64,000 nt of DNA from Clostridiaceae bacterium (GTDB lineage: Bacteria > Bacillota_I > Bacilli_A > Erysipelotrichales > Coprobacillaceae). A model generated the notes under the pieces. It did no database searches, was not told where the DNA came from, and saw only the letters and a list, made by a program, of their open reading frames with translations. Made by a program: the position numbers and the translations under genes. The DNA is taken from contig CABJAS010000009.1 in assembly GCA_902363625.1 (NCBI GenBank), forward strand, positions 1 to 64,000, written 5' to 3'. Shown in pieces: positions 45,877 to 55,471 of this stretch (position 1 is its first letter; each line of letters opens with the position of its first letter).

Positions 45877-48744
45877 TTATTTCTTCTTTTTTAATTTTCT
45901 TTTCTTAACATAAATTAAAGATATGACAATAATGGATGTAGAAACACATAATAAATATAATGAAATATTTGTAATATCTGACGTTTGTGGTGCCTTATTA
46001 TTAGGTGGAGTATATCCAATTTCTGGTTTTGTTGGCTCATTTGGTTTTTCAGGTATGATTGAAGATTCTGGCACATGAGTGTTTGTAATTATGAAATCAC
46101 CATTCTTATCAATTTCGGTTTTACTTTTATAACCATCAAAAATTGTAACTTCATTAATAGAATAATTTATTTCTTTTCCTAATTCATATTTTGGAAGATT
46201 ACTCCAAGAAGCGCTCCATTTATTTTCTTCATTAAGTGTCAGCACTTCCCCGAAGTCCTTTCCATTAGCTAAGAGTTGTACCTTTACTTCATCTGGTCGT
46301 ATTCCATCTTGGTTATTACTATCATTCCAAATTTTCGTTACAGTTTTATCGATAAGCTCAACAGCGTGTGTATTTGTTAGAATAAAGTTTCCATCCTTAT
46401 CATTTTCTATCTTACCTTCATATCCATGAATAGTACCTAGTTCTTTGATAGTGTAATTAATTGCTTCTCCTGATTCATATTTTGGAAGATTACTCCAAGA
46501 AGCGCTCCATTTATTTTCTTCATTAAGTGTCAGCACTTCCCCGAAGTCCTTTCCATTAGCTAAGAGTCGTACATTTACTTCATCTGGTCGTATTCCATCT
46601 TGGTTATCGTTGTCTTTCCAGATTTTGGTTACAGACTTATTAATTTCTTCTAAAGTATTTGTAATTTTAATTTGGATTATATTCCCATTTACTGTTGTTT
46701 CATAATTTGTTTTGAAACCTGCAACCTCATGTTCCTTTACTGTATAGTTAAATTCCCCTGGTAATTCTTCAAAAGAATACTTCCAATCATTTCCTTCATT
46801 TAATTCAACTGTTTCTAGTGATATTTCATTCCCATACCCATCAATTCGGATTAGATCAATAATAATTGATGTAGGTATATCTGTTAACTTACCTTCCCAA
46901 AATTTTGATATACTTACAGTTTTATCAGCGTTCTTATCACCGATTATTAGTGAACCATTATTCGCAATTCCTCCGCCAGTCATTTCAGCACTATTTCCCT
47001 CAATAATTAATCCAGCTTGTTCTTTTGCCAAGGTCTTATTTCGCTGTGATATTTCATTATGAAATAACAACTGACCGTCAACATGTTGAAATTCAGAGTC
47101 TTCTAATGGTGTATCATCACTTTGGTATCTAGGATTAAAATCATTGAAAAGAGACTGTTTTCCACCACCTAATATTCTAGAACTGATATAAAACTGATTT
47201 TCGCTATCTACCTTATACAAAAAATTTCCAGCAACAGTAGCGGTATTATCTATAAAAGCACTTCCATTTGTTATATATAATTCCGTTTGTCCTGTTGGGC
47301 AATCATATAGTCCACCTCCATATGATGCTTGATTCTCAATGATATAAACATTGTTCATTTTTATTTCGTTGTAAGGCGAAGGCAAAAATATTCCGCCACC
47401 ATATGTATAAAATGCTTTATTATCACGTATTATGCCTTTTTCAATAATAAAATCTCCTTTATCACCCTCATCATCATAAGCACTTCCTAGCATTATGCCT
47501 CCACCGTCTCCAGCTTTATTGGAATAAATTTCACCATTATGCATATGAAAAGTGGTTCTCCCTTGGGCGTAAATACCTCCGCCAGATGACTGACTGTGTG
47601 TTGCTTTGTTATTAAATATTTTTCCATTATTCAGTATAAATCGTCCATCTGCTAATACGCATACTCCACCTCCATAATTTATAACCACATTATCATGGAT
47701 ACTTCCACCATTCATTTCTAGCTCAGCATTTGATTGGATAATAACACCTCCACCTCCATGAAGTGGCAGTATTCCATCTGTTTTTGAGTTATTAGAAATT
47801 TCACCGCTATTTATAATAGCTTTACCACCAGTTTGAATAACAACAGGGGACACTACTCTAGCTACATGATTCTTAATAATAGCACCATTTAATTGCATTT
47901 CTCCAAATACATTTATAGCAGATCCATTATAAAGATCTGAATTTACATTGATTCCAGCACCATCTACTATAATATTTTCAGATAAAGATAATATTCCGCT
48001 TTCTGTAATGCTTATCATACCATTTGCAAAATCACTTTTTCTGATCAGACTTACTGGAGTATATGCAATTATACTTTTTTCACTTGTTATCTGTAGCGAT
48101 TCAGTGATTTCAATATTCTTCATAATCTCAACAACTTTGACATTGGAATCTGATAGTGCCTTATTAAGTTCATCAAAATCAGATACCTGTATTGTGCTTA
48201 TATCATTTAGAATTGGTTTTTCTATCTTATTGTTCTTTTCAGATGTAATGTCCTTTTTTTCATTACTTTCTACTGTAACATCACTTTTCTCAGATCCCTC
48301 TATAGAATTTGATGTAAATTCATTCTTATTATTGATATCACTGATATCTATTTTTATATCCACTGTTGAGATCTCATCAGCCTGACTTTTATCCTTTGCG
48401 GCAGCAGTAGCTTCATTCTCTGTTTTTGTATAATGCAGTGTAAATACATATGTACCATTATTCGTCACTCTATAGATTACGTTTTGATTCAGAAAAGGTA
48501 CCTCACCTTCATCGGGTAGCGTTACCATCTGAATATTTACATTTTCCTTAGAATCTAACTCTAAATCAATAGTTACTGCTTGTTTATCCGATTCCATCGT
48601 TGTATGAACCAAATACTTTGATGCTTCATTTTCACCAGAAATAATGCTATCATTATTTGCAAATACTTTATTTTGGGGTATTGCGAGTGTTATTAACATA
48701 GCAAAACCTAATAATATTGGCATGATTCTAAATATTTTCTTCAT
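45877..48744 (-). CDS. Cell-wall anchored adhesin with beta-helix and Cna_B repeats
   Basis: 955-residue surface protein. Signal peptide at 1-29 (IMPILLGFAMLITLAIPQNKVFA), a linker rich in Glu/Lys, a parallel beta-helix part (~200-600) with Gly-rich repeats (HGGGGVIIQS, YGGGVCV, SGGGIYAQG, DGGGIMLG), then three Cna_B-type domains (~615-890; KSVTKIWKDNDNQDGIRPDEV twice). The C-terminus has the sortase motif APQTSD, a membrane helix and a KKRKLKKKK tail. It would be an ICE-borne adhesin that may help mating contact. Isopeptide bonds are expected in the Cna_B domains. Confidence 0.9.
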   Translation of the reverse strand: MKKIFRIMPILLGFAMLITLAIPQNKVFANNDSIISGENEASKYLVHTTMESDKQAVTIDLELDSKENVNIQMVTLPDEGEVPFLNQNVIYRVTNNGTYVFTLHYTKTENEATAAAKDKSQADEISTVDIKIDISDINNKNEFTSNSIEGSEKSDVTVESNEKKDITSEKNNKIEKPILNDISTIQVSDFDELNKALSDSNVKVVEIMKNIEITESLQITSEKSIIAYTPVSLIRKSDFANGMISITESGILSLSENIIVDGAGINVNSDLYNGSAINVFGEMQLNGAIIKNHVARVVSPVVIQTGGKAIINSGEISNNSKTDGILPLHGGGGVIIQSNAELEMNGGSIHDNVVINYGGGVCVLADGRFILNNGKIFNNKATHSQSSGGGIYAQGRTTFHMHNGEIYSNKAGDGGGIMLGSAYDDEGDKGDFIIEKGIIRDNKAFYTYGGGIFLPSPYNEIKMNNVYIIENQASYGGGLYDCPTGQTELYITNGSAFIDNTATVAGNFLYKVDSENQFYISSRILGGGKQSLFNDFNPRYQSDDTPLEDSEFQHVDGQLLFHNEISQRNKTLAKEQAGLIIEGNSAEMTGGGIANNGSLIIGDKNADKTVSISKFWEGKLTDIPTSIIIDLIRIDGYGNEISLETVELNEGNDWKYSFEELPGEFNYTVKEHEVAGFKTNYETTVNGNIIQIKITNTLEEINKSVTKIWKDNDNQDGIRPDEVNVRLLANGKDFGEVLTLNEENKWSASWSNLPKYESGEAINYTIKELGTIHGYEGKIENDKDGNFILTNTHAVELIDKTVTKIWNDSNNQDGIRPDEVKVQLLANGKDFGEVLTLNEENKWSASWSNLPKYELGKEINYSINEVTIFDGYKSKTEIDKNGDFIITNTHVPESSIIPEKPNEPTKPEIGYTPPNNKAPQTSDITNISLYLLCVSTSIIVISLIYVKKRKLKKKK
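46182..46316 (-). repeat. 135-bp direct repeat within Cna_B domain, copy 1
   Basis: Nearly identical (two mismatches seen) to 46473-46607. The 291-base period equals 97 codons, one Cna_B domain. Confidence 0.85.
46473..46607 (-). repeat. 135-bp direct repeat within Cna_B domain, copy 2
   Basis: Partner of 46182-46316. Such identity suggests recent duplication or repeat-number variation between strains. Confidence 0.85.
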
Positions 48745-49253
48745 AATTGCATCTTCCTCTCCTTATATAAAACATTGTTCTTTATTTTATATATTTTTTT
48801 AATATATTCGTGATTCAAAATAAATAATGAATGACATCAAAAAAGCCATTAGATTCTTGCTTAATTCCTTATTCATGTAGTACCCAATATTCAAATTGAA
48901 AAACACTTTTTCTTTTGCATATTCTCATAGACTTTTCAACTTCATTATTTTCATATGTATCTTGTGATACATCAAACGAATACAATTGTGTATATTTTTT
49001 ATAATTTTTATGAGAAGAAATCAATATAATATCGATGATTTCTTCTCATGTACTAGTAATGATAATAATTAAGATAACTCAGAAAATTTTAAATACTTTT
49101 CTTTTTATTCTTTTTCCCTATCATCACAAAGGACCCAAATGAACTAATCATTAAACCATTTTCTTACAATTAGTCATTTCAAATTATCTGTTTTTGTTTT
49201 ATCTGATAGTATTCCAAGAATGGTTCGAGCAACACTAACACTAAATTTAGTGA
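48745..49253. other. Intergenic region between LRR and adhesin genes
   Basis: About 500 AT-rich bases. The only feature is a perfect 14-bp inverted repeat at 49010-49049. A promoter for the adhesin gene is expected here but not identifiable. Confidence 0.5.
49010..49049. repeat. Perfect 14-bp inverted repeat
   Basis: ATGAGAAGAAATCA / TGATTTCTTCTCAT with a 12-base loop. No T run follows on either strand, so it is not a typical intrinsic terminator. It may bind a regulator or stabilise the LRR mRNA end. Confidence 0.6.
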
Positions 49254-49550
49254 TTAATTATTAAATTTTCTTTTGTTTTTAATGACAACAAATATGATCA
49301 AGGCCCCAGCTGTAATCGATGATATGATCCACTTCACAAGATCACCTTGATCTCCTGTCTGCACAGGTGTAATAGTATTTGATTTTCCTTCATCGTTATT
49401 TTCACTCTGTATTTTATCTATTGTTGTATTACCTGTATTGTTATTTGGGACATCGCCTTCCTCTTGACTTGGAACATTAACATCAACATTAGGGATGTTT
49501 TCTTCATTTTCCTGATTATCTTTTATTTGTATTTTAAGAGTAACATCCAT
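49254..49550 (-). pseudogene. Detached C-terminal cell-wall anchor of the LRR protein
   Basis: Frame of 98 codons with an acidic Asn/Glu-rich stalk (QENEENIPNVDVNVPSQEEG), a sortase-like motif PVQTGD, a membrane helix (WIISSITAGALIIFVVI) and a KNKRKF tail. It is in the same frame as the LRR gene upstream, parted only by a TAA at 49572-49574 and seven codons. It has no good ribosome site of its own, so it is best read as the severed anchor of that protein. Confidence 0.7.
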
Positions 49551-49571
49551 ATAAATATTATTATATTCACC

Positions 49572-51035
49572 TTAATCTACCATATATTTATATTTTACTG
49601 AACCATCATCTTTTAAATCCGTAAGAACAGAACCATTAAGCGTTGCACCGCTTAGAATCTTAATTTTACTCACATCTATTAATGGGTCTACATCTTTTAA
49701 ATCTATTGTATCTTTCTCCGAACTAATATTTCTAGTTTGATTCATAGCGTATAAAGTAAAATAGTCTTTTTTAGGAGAATCAAAACTAATCAAATGATTA
49801 TTATTACAATTCAAAAATTTCAAATTTAAATTCTTTTCTAAATGTAGTTTATATAAATTATTATTCTCAACATTTAAAGTTTTTAACTTTAGATTATTGC
49901 TTGTATCTAAATCGGATAGTTTATTAGAGGTTGCCTGTAAAGATTCGAGATATTGGTTATGAGTGACATCAAGCACAGAAATATTGTTTTCATTACATTC
50001 TAATCTCTGTAAATTTATATTTTTACTTATATCTAATCTATCTAGTTGATTAGTGCCACAGCTTAACCCTTTCAATAAGATATTATTAGTGACATTTAAT
50101 TCTTTAATTTGATTATTATAAACTGATAGTTCTATCAAATTAGAATGTTTTTTCACATCCAAAGATGTCAAGTTATTATTAGATAAGGCAAGATACTCAA
50201 TTAAAACTGAATTACTGATATCTAAGTTTGTAATTTCATTTATAGAACAATCTAACCTTACAAGCTTGGTATTTTTCTTTAAATCTAGATTAGATAATTT
50301 ATTTTGATTACAGAATAGAACACTTAATTCAGAATTATTACCCAGATTTAAAGTAGATAATTTATTTAAATGACAACCTAATGTTTTTAGTTTTTTGTTA
50401 TTGCTGACATCTAGTTGCGTCAGTTTATTTCTACCACATTCTAAATCTACTAATTCCGTATTATTAATGATATTAAGTTCATTTAAAGAATTATATCCGA
50501 CATTCAGCGAATACAATTCTGTATTTTGAGAAATATCTAATGAACTTAACTGATTATCATAACAAGAAAGGCTTCTCAAATGAGGATTTTCTGTCACATC
50601 CAATTCACTTAATTGATTATAATCAACCTCCAGTACAGTTAAGTTCTTAAAGTATTCTATTCCTTTAACCGACTGTATTTTTGTTCCTTGATACCCACTC
50701 TTTAACTTAATAGATGTAATATTTGAAAGTTCTTCTGAATTTATAGTATTCCCATAAGTATCTATTAAGTATTTCCTAAAGGTTTCATCTGGAAAATTTG
50801 TATCGTTTACTGTAAGATCACTTTCTATTTCACTGATTACTTTTTTTGATTCATTACTATCTGCTCTGATAATTTGCTTACTATGGTTGGGTTGTTCTTG
50901 TATTACATCCAATTCATTGATAGAATTTACTTCTTTATTGTCAATGAATACTTCATATAGCGCATTGTTTCCAAACCCAGATAGTGTTATCCCACCTGAC
51001 AGAGCTATAGGCATAATTACTTTTAATAATTTCAT
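49572..51035 (-). CDS. Secreted leucine-rich repeat protein, nonsense-truncated before its anchor
   Basis: 487 residues from ATG 51035 (ribosome site AAAGGA). Signal peptide (LLKVIMPIALSGGITLSGFG), then ~15 leucine-rich repeats of 21 residues with the pattern LxxLxCxxNxLxxLDVSxN (for example LRSLSCYDNQLSSLDISQNT, VDLECGRNKLTQLDVSNN) over ~95-430, and a beta-type C-terminal part that stops at TAA 49572. The anchor region lies just after the stop in the same frame. The truncated product would be secreted and not wall-bound. The original role is probably adhesion. Confidence 0.85.
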   Translation of the reverse strand: MKLLKVIMPIALSGGITLSGFGNNALYEVFIDNKEVNSINELDVIQEQPNHSKQIIRADSNESKKVISEIESDLTVNDTNFPDETFRKYLIDTYGNTINSEELSNITSIKLKSGYQGTKIQSVKGIEYFKNLTVLEVDYNQLSELDVTENPHLRSLSCYDNQLSSLDISQNTELYSLNVGYNSLNELNIINNTELVDLECGRNKLTQLDVSNNKKLKTLGCHLNKLSTLNLGNNSELSVLFCNQNKLSNLDLKKNTKLVRLDCSINEITNLDISNSVLIEYLALSNNNLTSLDVKKHSNLIELSVYNNQIKELNVTNNILLKGLSCGTNQLDRLDISKNINLQRLECNENNISVLDVTHNQYLESLQATSNKLSDLDTSNNLKLKTLNVENNNLYKLHLEKNLNLKFLNCNNNHLISFDSPKKDYFTLYAMNQTRNISSEKDTIDLKDVDPLIDVSKIKILSGATLNGSVLTDLKDDGSVKYKYMVD

Positions 51036-51053
51036 TTTTCTATTTCCTTTCAA

Positions 51054-51845
51054 TTATTCTTTTCCATACATTACAAGAAACGGCTTGAAATATTTCTCTT
51101 CACCTTTTTTTCTTGCTTTTTCTGCTTCATCAATCGTTACATATGTTCCAAGAAAATGTCGCTTTCCCTGAAATGTGATTGTTGCAATCCACTTACCATT
51201 TCGAGTAGGGGATACTCCCCTTACACCGCTTGTATTTCTTTTTGAAAGCTTTCCAGATCGAATAAGGCTTAAATTTGTACCCCCAATCAGATTCGGATTT
51301 TCTCTTGTACAACCACAGCTTCTGGTATGACCAGATCTTAAGTTGTTATACTGTACAACACATTGCTTGCCACACTCACATTCGCAAAGCCACAAAGGAC
51401 GTCCATGAGATTCTCCTATGACTTTAAGTGCTTGCAATTTCCCAAAGTATTTTCCTGTTAGATCACTATTTATGCTTCGTAAACAGCCACAACTTTTTGT
51501 ATCACCACGAATCAAATTGTGACTTGTAATATAACAAACATTTCCACAATCACATAAGCATTCCCAAACAATGCTGCTATCCTTGCGTTGTTTTGTTGGT
51601 GAAATTGCTGTTAACATTCCAAATCTTTTTCCTGTTAAATCTATGTATTTTCTTTGATTTGCTTCTTCTAAGCAACCACAGCTTTTTGTTCTACCACTTA
51701 AAAGATTACTAGTAAAAACTTCTTTTTGCTTTCCACACTTGCATTGACAAATACATTTCCAATACCCCTTTTTATTCCGATAGGAAGAAAGGACTATCAG
51801 ATATCCAAATTGTTTTCCTCGATAACGATCTATCTGCTTTTTCAT
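51054..51845 (-). CDS. AP2-domain protein with three Cys-rich repeats
   Basis: 263 residues from ATG 51845. Three repeats of ~50-60 residues each have a GKxFGxLxxL start, WxCxCxCG in the middle, and end with NLxSGxTKSCGC (about residues 8-60, 65-120, 125-180). A C-terminal AP2 DNA-binding domain follows (~200-255, NTSGVRGVSPTRNGKWIATI, HFLGTYVTIDEAEKAR). The Cys pattern (CxCxCG...SCGC) suggests zinc. AP2 proteins of this sort occur in mobile elements, often near homing nucleases or integrases. No nuclease motif is obvious. The LRR gene follows 18 bases later. Confidence 0.8.
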   Translation of the reverse strand: MKKQIDRYRGKQFGYLIVLSSYRNKKGYWKCICQCKCGKQKEVFTSNLLSGRTKSCGCLEEANQRKYIDLTGKRFGMLTAISPTKQRKDSSIVWECLCDCGNVCYITSHNLIRGDTKSCGCLRSINSDLTGKYFGKLQALKVIGESHGRPLWLCECECGKQCVVQYNNLRSGHTRSCGCTRENPNLIGGTNLSLIRSGKLSKRNTSGVRGVSPTRNGKWIATITFQGKRHFLGTYVTIDEAEKARKKGEEKYFKPFLVMYGKE

Positions 51846-52111
51846 TTTTCTATATAACCTCCTCCTTTCCATTATTTCTTGATATATTGCATGAGATGAA
51901 TTACTGTTTAGACATAATAGAAATTTTTTGGATCACTATATTTCTAGTACTATTGCAAACATAAAGTTATAAATGGTAAAGAAAGCACACTTTTTGTTTC
52001 AATGATGATAAAATATAAATAAGGCATAAAATGGGAATTTTTGGTATTATTGGGTATAAAAAAAGATGGAACTAAATGTGTACATTTTATTCCAAAATAT
52101 CTAAAATTTTA

Positions 52112-52717
52112 CTATTTATTAAGTTTTTCTACTCGTTTCACCCATCGGCCGAATGTAACATGATTACTATTAAGCAATTTTCCTGCTTCTCGTTGACTTA
52201 TCTGCTTGGCTTTCCATAAATTATATACTTCTGTAAAACCTTCCGGTAAATCATTTGCAGGTCTCCCAAATTGAATGCCTTTTGCTTTGGCTTCTTTAAT
52301 ACCTTCCATCTGACGCTGACGAATGTTTTCACGTTCGATCTGTGCCACATAAGAAAGAATTTGTAATACCAAATCTGCAATAAATTTTCCTGTAACACCA
52401 TTGACCTGATTTCTTGTATCTAAAAGAGGGAAATCCAACACAATAATATCCACATCCTTTGTTTTTGTCAGAAACCGCCATTGTTCAATAATTTCATCGT
52501 AGTCTCTGCCTAATCGATCAATAGATTTGATATAAAGTTCATCACCCATTGTAAGCCGCTTTACTAATTGCTTATATTTAGGACGATTAAAATCTTTACC
52601 TGATAATTTATCAATAAATATTTTCTTTTTATCAATTCCTATTTCTAGCATAGCAGACATCTGTCTATCAATATTTTGATCTTTTGATGAGACTCTTACA
52701 TAACCATATTTATTCAT
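52112..52717 (-). CDS. Small serine recombinase (resolvase/invertase family)
   Basis: 201-residue resolvase. Catalytic Ser10 in YVRVSSKDQN, IKSIDRLGRDYDEI, and the ERENIRQRQMEGI E-helix entry are visible. A C-terminal HTH (~165-195, ISQREAGKLLNSNHVTFGRWVKRV) binds DNA. It could resolve co-integrates, or invert or mobilise the cargo segment in which it lies. No inverted sites were identified near it. It is at the right border of the cargo region. Confidence 0.92.
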   Translation of the reverse strand: MNKYGYVRVSSKDQNIDRQMSAMLEIGIDKKKIFIDKLSGKDFNRPKYKQLVKRLTMGDELYIKSIDRLGRDYDEIIEQWRFLTKTKDVDIIVLDFPLLDTRNQVNGVTGKFIADLVLQILSYVAQIERENIRQRQMEGIKEAKAKGIQFGRPANDLPEGFTEVYNLWKAKQISQREAGKLLNSNHVTFGRWVKRVEKLNK

Positions 52718-52817
52718 TAAATAATTCCTCCAATTCCGGTAATGTCAATTTTTAATTATCTCACATCTTCATCACGGAGTCTGTGTTAATTATTTCCATT
52801 TGTGAATTAGCGGAACT

Positions 52818-52846
52818 AAAAAACTACTATCCAACATGGATAGTAG
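52818..52846 (-). terminator. Terminator at the end of the transfer operon
   Basis: Minus-strand CTACTATCC-ATGTT-GGATAGTAG followed by TTTTTT, 100 bases after the CHAP/lysozyme gene. Confidence 0.85.
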
Positions 52847-52947
52847 CTTGGTGTTTATAAAATCAAATTTAAACAGAATATTACAGATCAGAAATTATAT
52901 GTTGTTTTCTTAATAGTATACACTATGTAGAATGAGTGAAAAAGTTT

Positions 52948-54627
52948 TCACTCATTTTTAATAGCTCCATATCCATAAATAAATATGCTGTTGATTTCAT
53001 AATTTCTTTGCCGGCATTCATCATTGATGGAATTACCTTCGATCGTATAAACAATATTATTCTCAACACGCTCTACAATTCCGACATGATCACTGACATC
53101 ATCATTTTCCCAATCAAAAAAGATGATATCGCCGGGCTGAGGAATACTGCCTCTTGGTTTCCATTGACGATGTTCTTTGAACCACTGAATGCCTGTTGGA
53201 CAATACGCAAATTTAGGCACAGAACCATTCTCAATCAATCCAGCTTCATTCATGACCCAGCTGACAAAGCAGGCGCACCATTCTACACGGTTGTTGAATC
53301 CATACCAGCTCCAGTATGGTCGTCCTCCGATATTTCCTATCTGTGATTGTGCAATCTGGACAACGTTATTACTGCCTATATGATAATATTGCATGACATG
53401 AACGACATAGAGTGGATCGCCATAGACATCGGTCTTGAGCTCTGCTTTTTTCTGGTCTGAAAAGACTTTGGCATTTGCTCGTGTATAACCTCCAAAATTT
53501 GTATTCGCCCATTCTATATAACCTTTGCCATAGTTATATGCCTGTAATGCAAGAGATAATCGTTTGATGTCGGTGGGGTCTTTGACTTTCGCAAGTTTGA
53601 TATTCTCCGATAAATAGTGAATACCTACCTGAATGGAATAGGTGGGATCTGTAATTCCGTTTGGCTTCTTTGGATATTTCTCATTATACTCACATTCACT
53701 CGATTGCATAGGGTCATTTCCTTTGCCAGCACTTTCCTGCATCATCACCGCATTGATCACACCGATGTAATCCTCCAGCTCATACTCCTTTGCATATTTG
53801 GCGACGGTATCCGAATATGCAAGCACCTCAGGGCTGACAGGCAATATGGCACTATTGACACTGCTGTCATCTGATAAGGCAGAGAATATGCCAAGAAATA
53901 GAGATATAACAACTAAGAGTATCAATGCACCGCCAATACCAATGATATTATGAATGCTTGTGGCTGCGACCTTCACAACCTTAAACGTATTCTTGATACC
54001 ATTGCCAATATGATGGATACCTTTTTTCATTCTTGATGACCCTTGTGTTTCCTTGAGCTTCATCTTATGCTTTTTCATATGGAAAAACTTCATCTGTTTT
54101 TGATAATCATTTCCATTCACTGAACGAAAGAGAACCTTTTTTGAACCTGTTTCTTTGGTCTTAATTTTAACGGATTTCTTTTCTGTAGATTTTATAGTCT
54201 TCGATTTTGTATCACCCGTTTTTAATCGTTGCGCACAATTGGACGAGCTTTCCTTATCCTTGATCCTGATATGATTAGGATCATCACTTATCTTTTCCTT
54301 AATACCCACATTCTTTTCTTTGATATCTGCTTCCTTCTTAGAAGATTCTGTATCCATTACCGGCTGTTCTTTAATTCTTGCTATTTTATCTCGTATCTTT
54401 TTGGTATACTGCTTAGCCATATAGGCACTTTCAACCGCTGTTTTCTTTTCTCGCCCAACTACGGTAGCAGTTGCCTTTTTAGTAGGATCGCTATGATCTA
54501 CTGTGTCCTGCTGATTCGGCTCAGGCTTCTTTTTAACATCTTTTTGCTTTGCATGATGTTCAAAGACATCCTGCTTGTTCAGCGTATGGATATCACGCTT
54601 AGTTTCTTTGACTTTGATATCTTTCAT
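52948..54627 (-). CDS. Bifunctional lytic transglycosylase/CHAP peptidase of the transfer apparatus
   Basis: 559-residue protein. A long basic N-terminal region (1-215) rich in Lys and coiled coil is followed by a membrane helix (~228-250, IIGIGGALILLVVISLFLGIF), a lysozyme-like domain (~268-395; VINAVMMQESAGKGNDPMQSSE with the catalytic Glu), and a CHAP domain (~425-559; NRVEWCACFVSWVMNEAG with Cys, SDHVGIVERV with His). It is equivalent to Tn916 Orf14/VirB1 proteins, opening the cell wall for the conjugation channel. It is last in the transfer operon. Confidence 0.92.
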   Translation of the reverse strand: MKDIKVKETKRDIHTLNKQDVFEHHAKQKDVKKKPEPNQQDTVDHSDPTKKATATVVGREKKTAVESAYMAKQYTKKIRDKIARIKEQPVMDTESSKKEADIKEKNVGIKEKISDDPNHIRIKDKESSSNCAQRLKTGDTKSKTIKSTEKKSVKIKTKETGSKKVLFRSVNGNDYQKQMKFFHMKKHKMKLKETQGSSRMKKGIHHIGNGIKNTFKVVKVAATSIHNIIGIGGALILLVVISLFLGIFSALSDDSSVNSAILPVSPEVLAYSDTVAKYAKEYELEDYIGVINAVMMQESAGKGNDPMQSSECEYNEKYPKKPNGITDPTYSIQVGIHYLSENIKLAKVKDPTDIKRLSLALQAYNYGKGYIEWANTNFGGYTRANAKVFSDQKKAELKTDVYGDPLYVVHVMQYYHIGSNNVVQIAQSQIGNIGGRPYWSWYGFNNRVEWCACFVSWVMNEAGLIENGSVPKFAYCPTGIQWFKEHRQWKPRGSIPQPGDIIFFDWENDDVSDHVGIVERVENNIVYTIEGNSINDECRQRNYEINSIFIYGYGAIKNE

Positions 54628-54630
54628 AAA

Positions 54631-55017
54631 CTATCGTGTATCATGACGAATAGAACTTTTACTCATGGTGTGGCAGTATTCCGGATATTTTAGTTTAAGC
54701 GCTTCAAAGAAATAGGGTGCTGAGTCACAACAGAATAAATCATATGGTGTAGTAGGCATTGATTCATTATAAAAACCGTTCCACATGTTAAAAGCAAAGA
54801 GAGTTGTTTTCAAAGAACCACTTGTCTGCCATGCTTCATTTAAACCATCCGGCTTGATTCGATCGTGATTGAAATCAAAGACATCATGGATATGTTTTCT
54901 CGTATCTGGATTGATACCTAGTGTATAAAATAGTGCTTTGTGGTAACTGTCCTCTCTTTTGACATTGTTCATACACTGTAAGAAAAATCGTTTATGTTCT
55001 GAATCTGCAAATTGCAT
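54631..55017 (-). CDS. DUF6075-like protein
   Basis: 128-residue soluble protein (FADSEHKRFFLQCMNNVKRED, LFYTLGINPDTRKHIHDVFD, IKPDGLNEAWQTSGS, KTTLFAFNMWNG). By recall it belongs to DUF6075, a family encoded in many ICEs of Clostridia between VirB4 and the cell wall hydrolase. ATG 55017 with AGGAAGTG upstream is preferred to the GTG at 55026. Function unknown. Confidence 0.7.
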   Translation of the reverse strand: MQFADSEHKRFFLQCMNNVKREDSYHKALFYTLGINPDTRKHIHDVFDFNHDRIKPDGLNEAWQTSGSLKTTLFAFNMWNGFYNESMPTTPYDLFCCDSAPYFFEALKLKYPEYCHTMSKSSIRHDTR

Positions 55018-55121
55018 AATAAGCACTTCCTTTCATAGTTGTCAAATTTGTCATTAAAAAAATCGCACATTGGTCTATAGGATTAAGAACACCTATAATG
55101 AGTGCGAAAGGTGGAGTAGAC

Positions 55122-55471
55122 ATGGATAAATTTTTAAAATCATTTTATGATGAACATTTTGCAAGCAGAGAAATCAACAACATAGCAAATACTGCTGAAT
55201 ACAAAAACGCTCTGAGAAACAGGAACAGATATTAAAACAAATACATATCGCTTTACGTAAGGTTCTTCCGGCAAATGAATCGATTGGATTGCTCAATGAT
55301 TATAATGATGCAATGTTTCATCTTCTGGCTCTATATCAGTATGAAGATTTTAGATACCATTTTCTTTCCAGTATCCAGCTTGGATTAGCGCTAGAACAGA
55401 TGAAGCAAACCAATACCACAGTTGAAGAAATCATGTCCTTATTACAGCATCTAAAAGAAGATAACTCCTGA
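55122..55471 (+). pseudogene. Frameshifted DUF6809-like gene, opposite strand to the operon
   Basis: From ATG 55122 (MDKFLKSFYDEHFASREINN) the frame ends with a TAA after about 37 codons. In another frame the protein continues as EKQEQILKQIHIALRKVLPA and ...NDYNDAMFHLLALYQYEDF to TAA 55471. One frameshift near 55210 joins the two. It is the only rightward gene seen in the ICE part and it is followed by a terminator. Family recall (DUF6809) is uncertain. Confidence 0.6.

Noticed and set aside
54229..54693. + strand ORF of 154 codons over the N-terminal part of the cell wall hydrolase gene
   Set aside because: It is antisense to a Lys-rich coding region with clear domain structure downstream, has no ribosome site, and its Cys/Phe/Leu-rich product is typical of a shadow frame.
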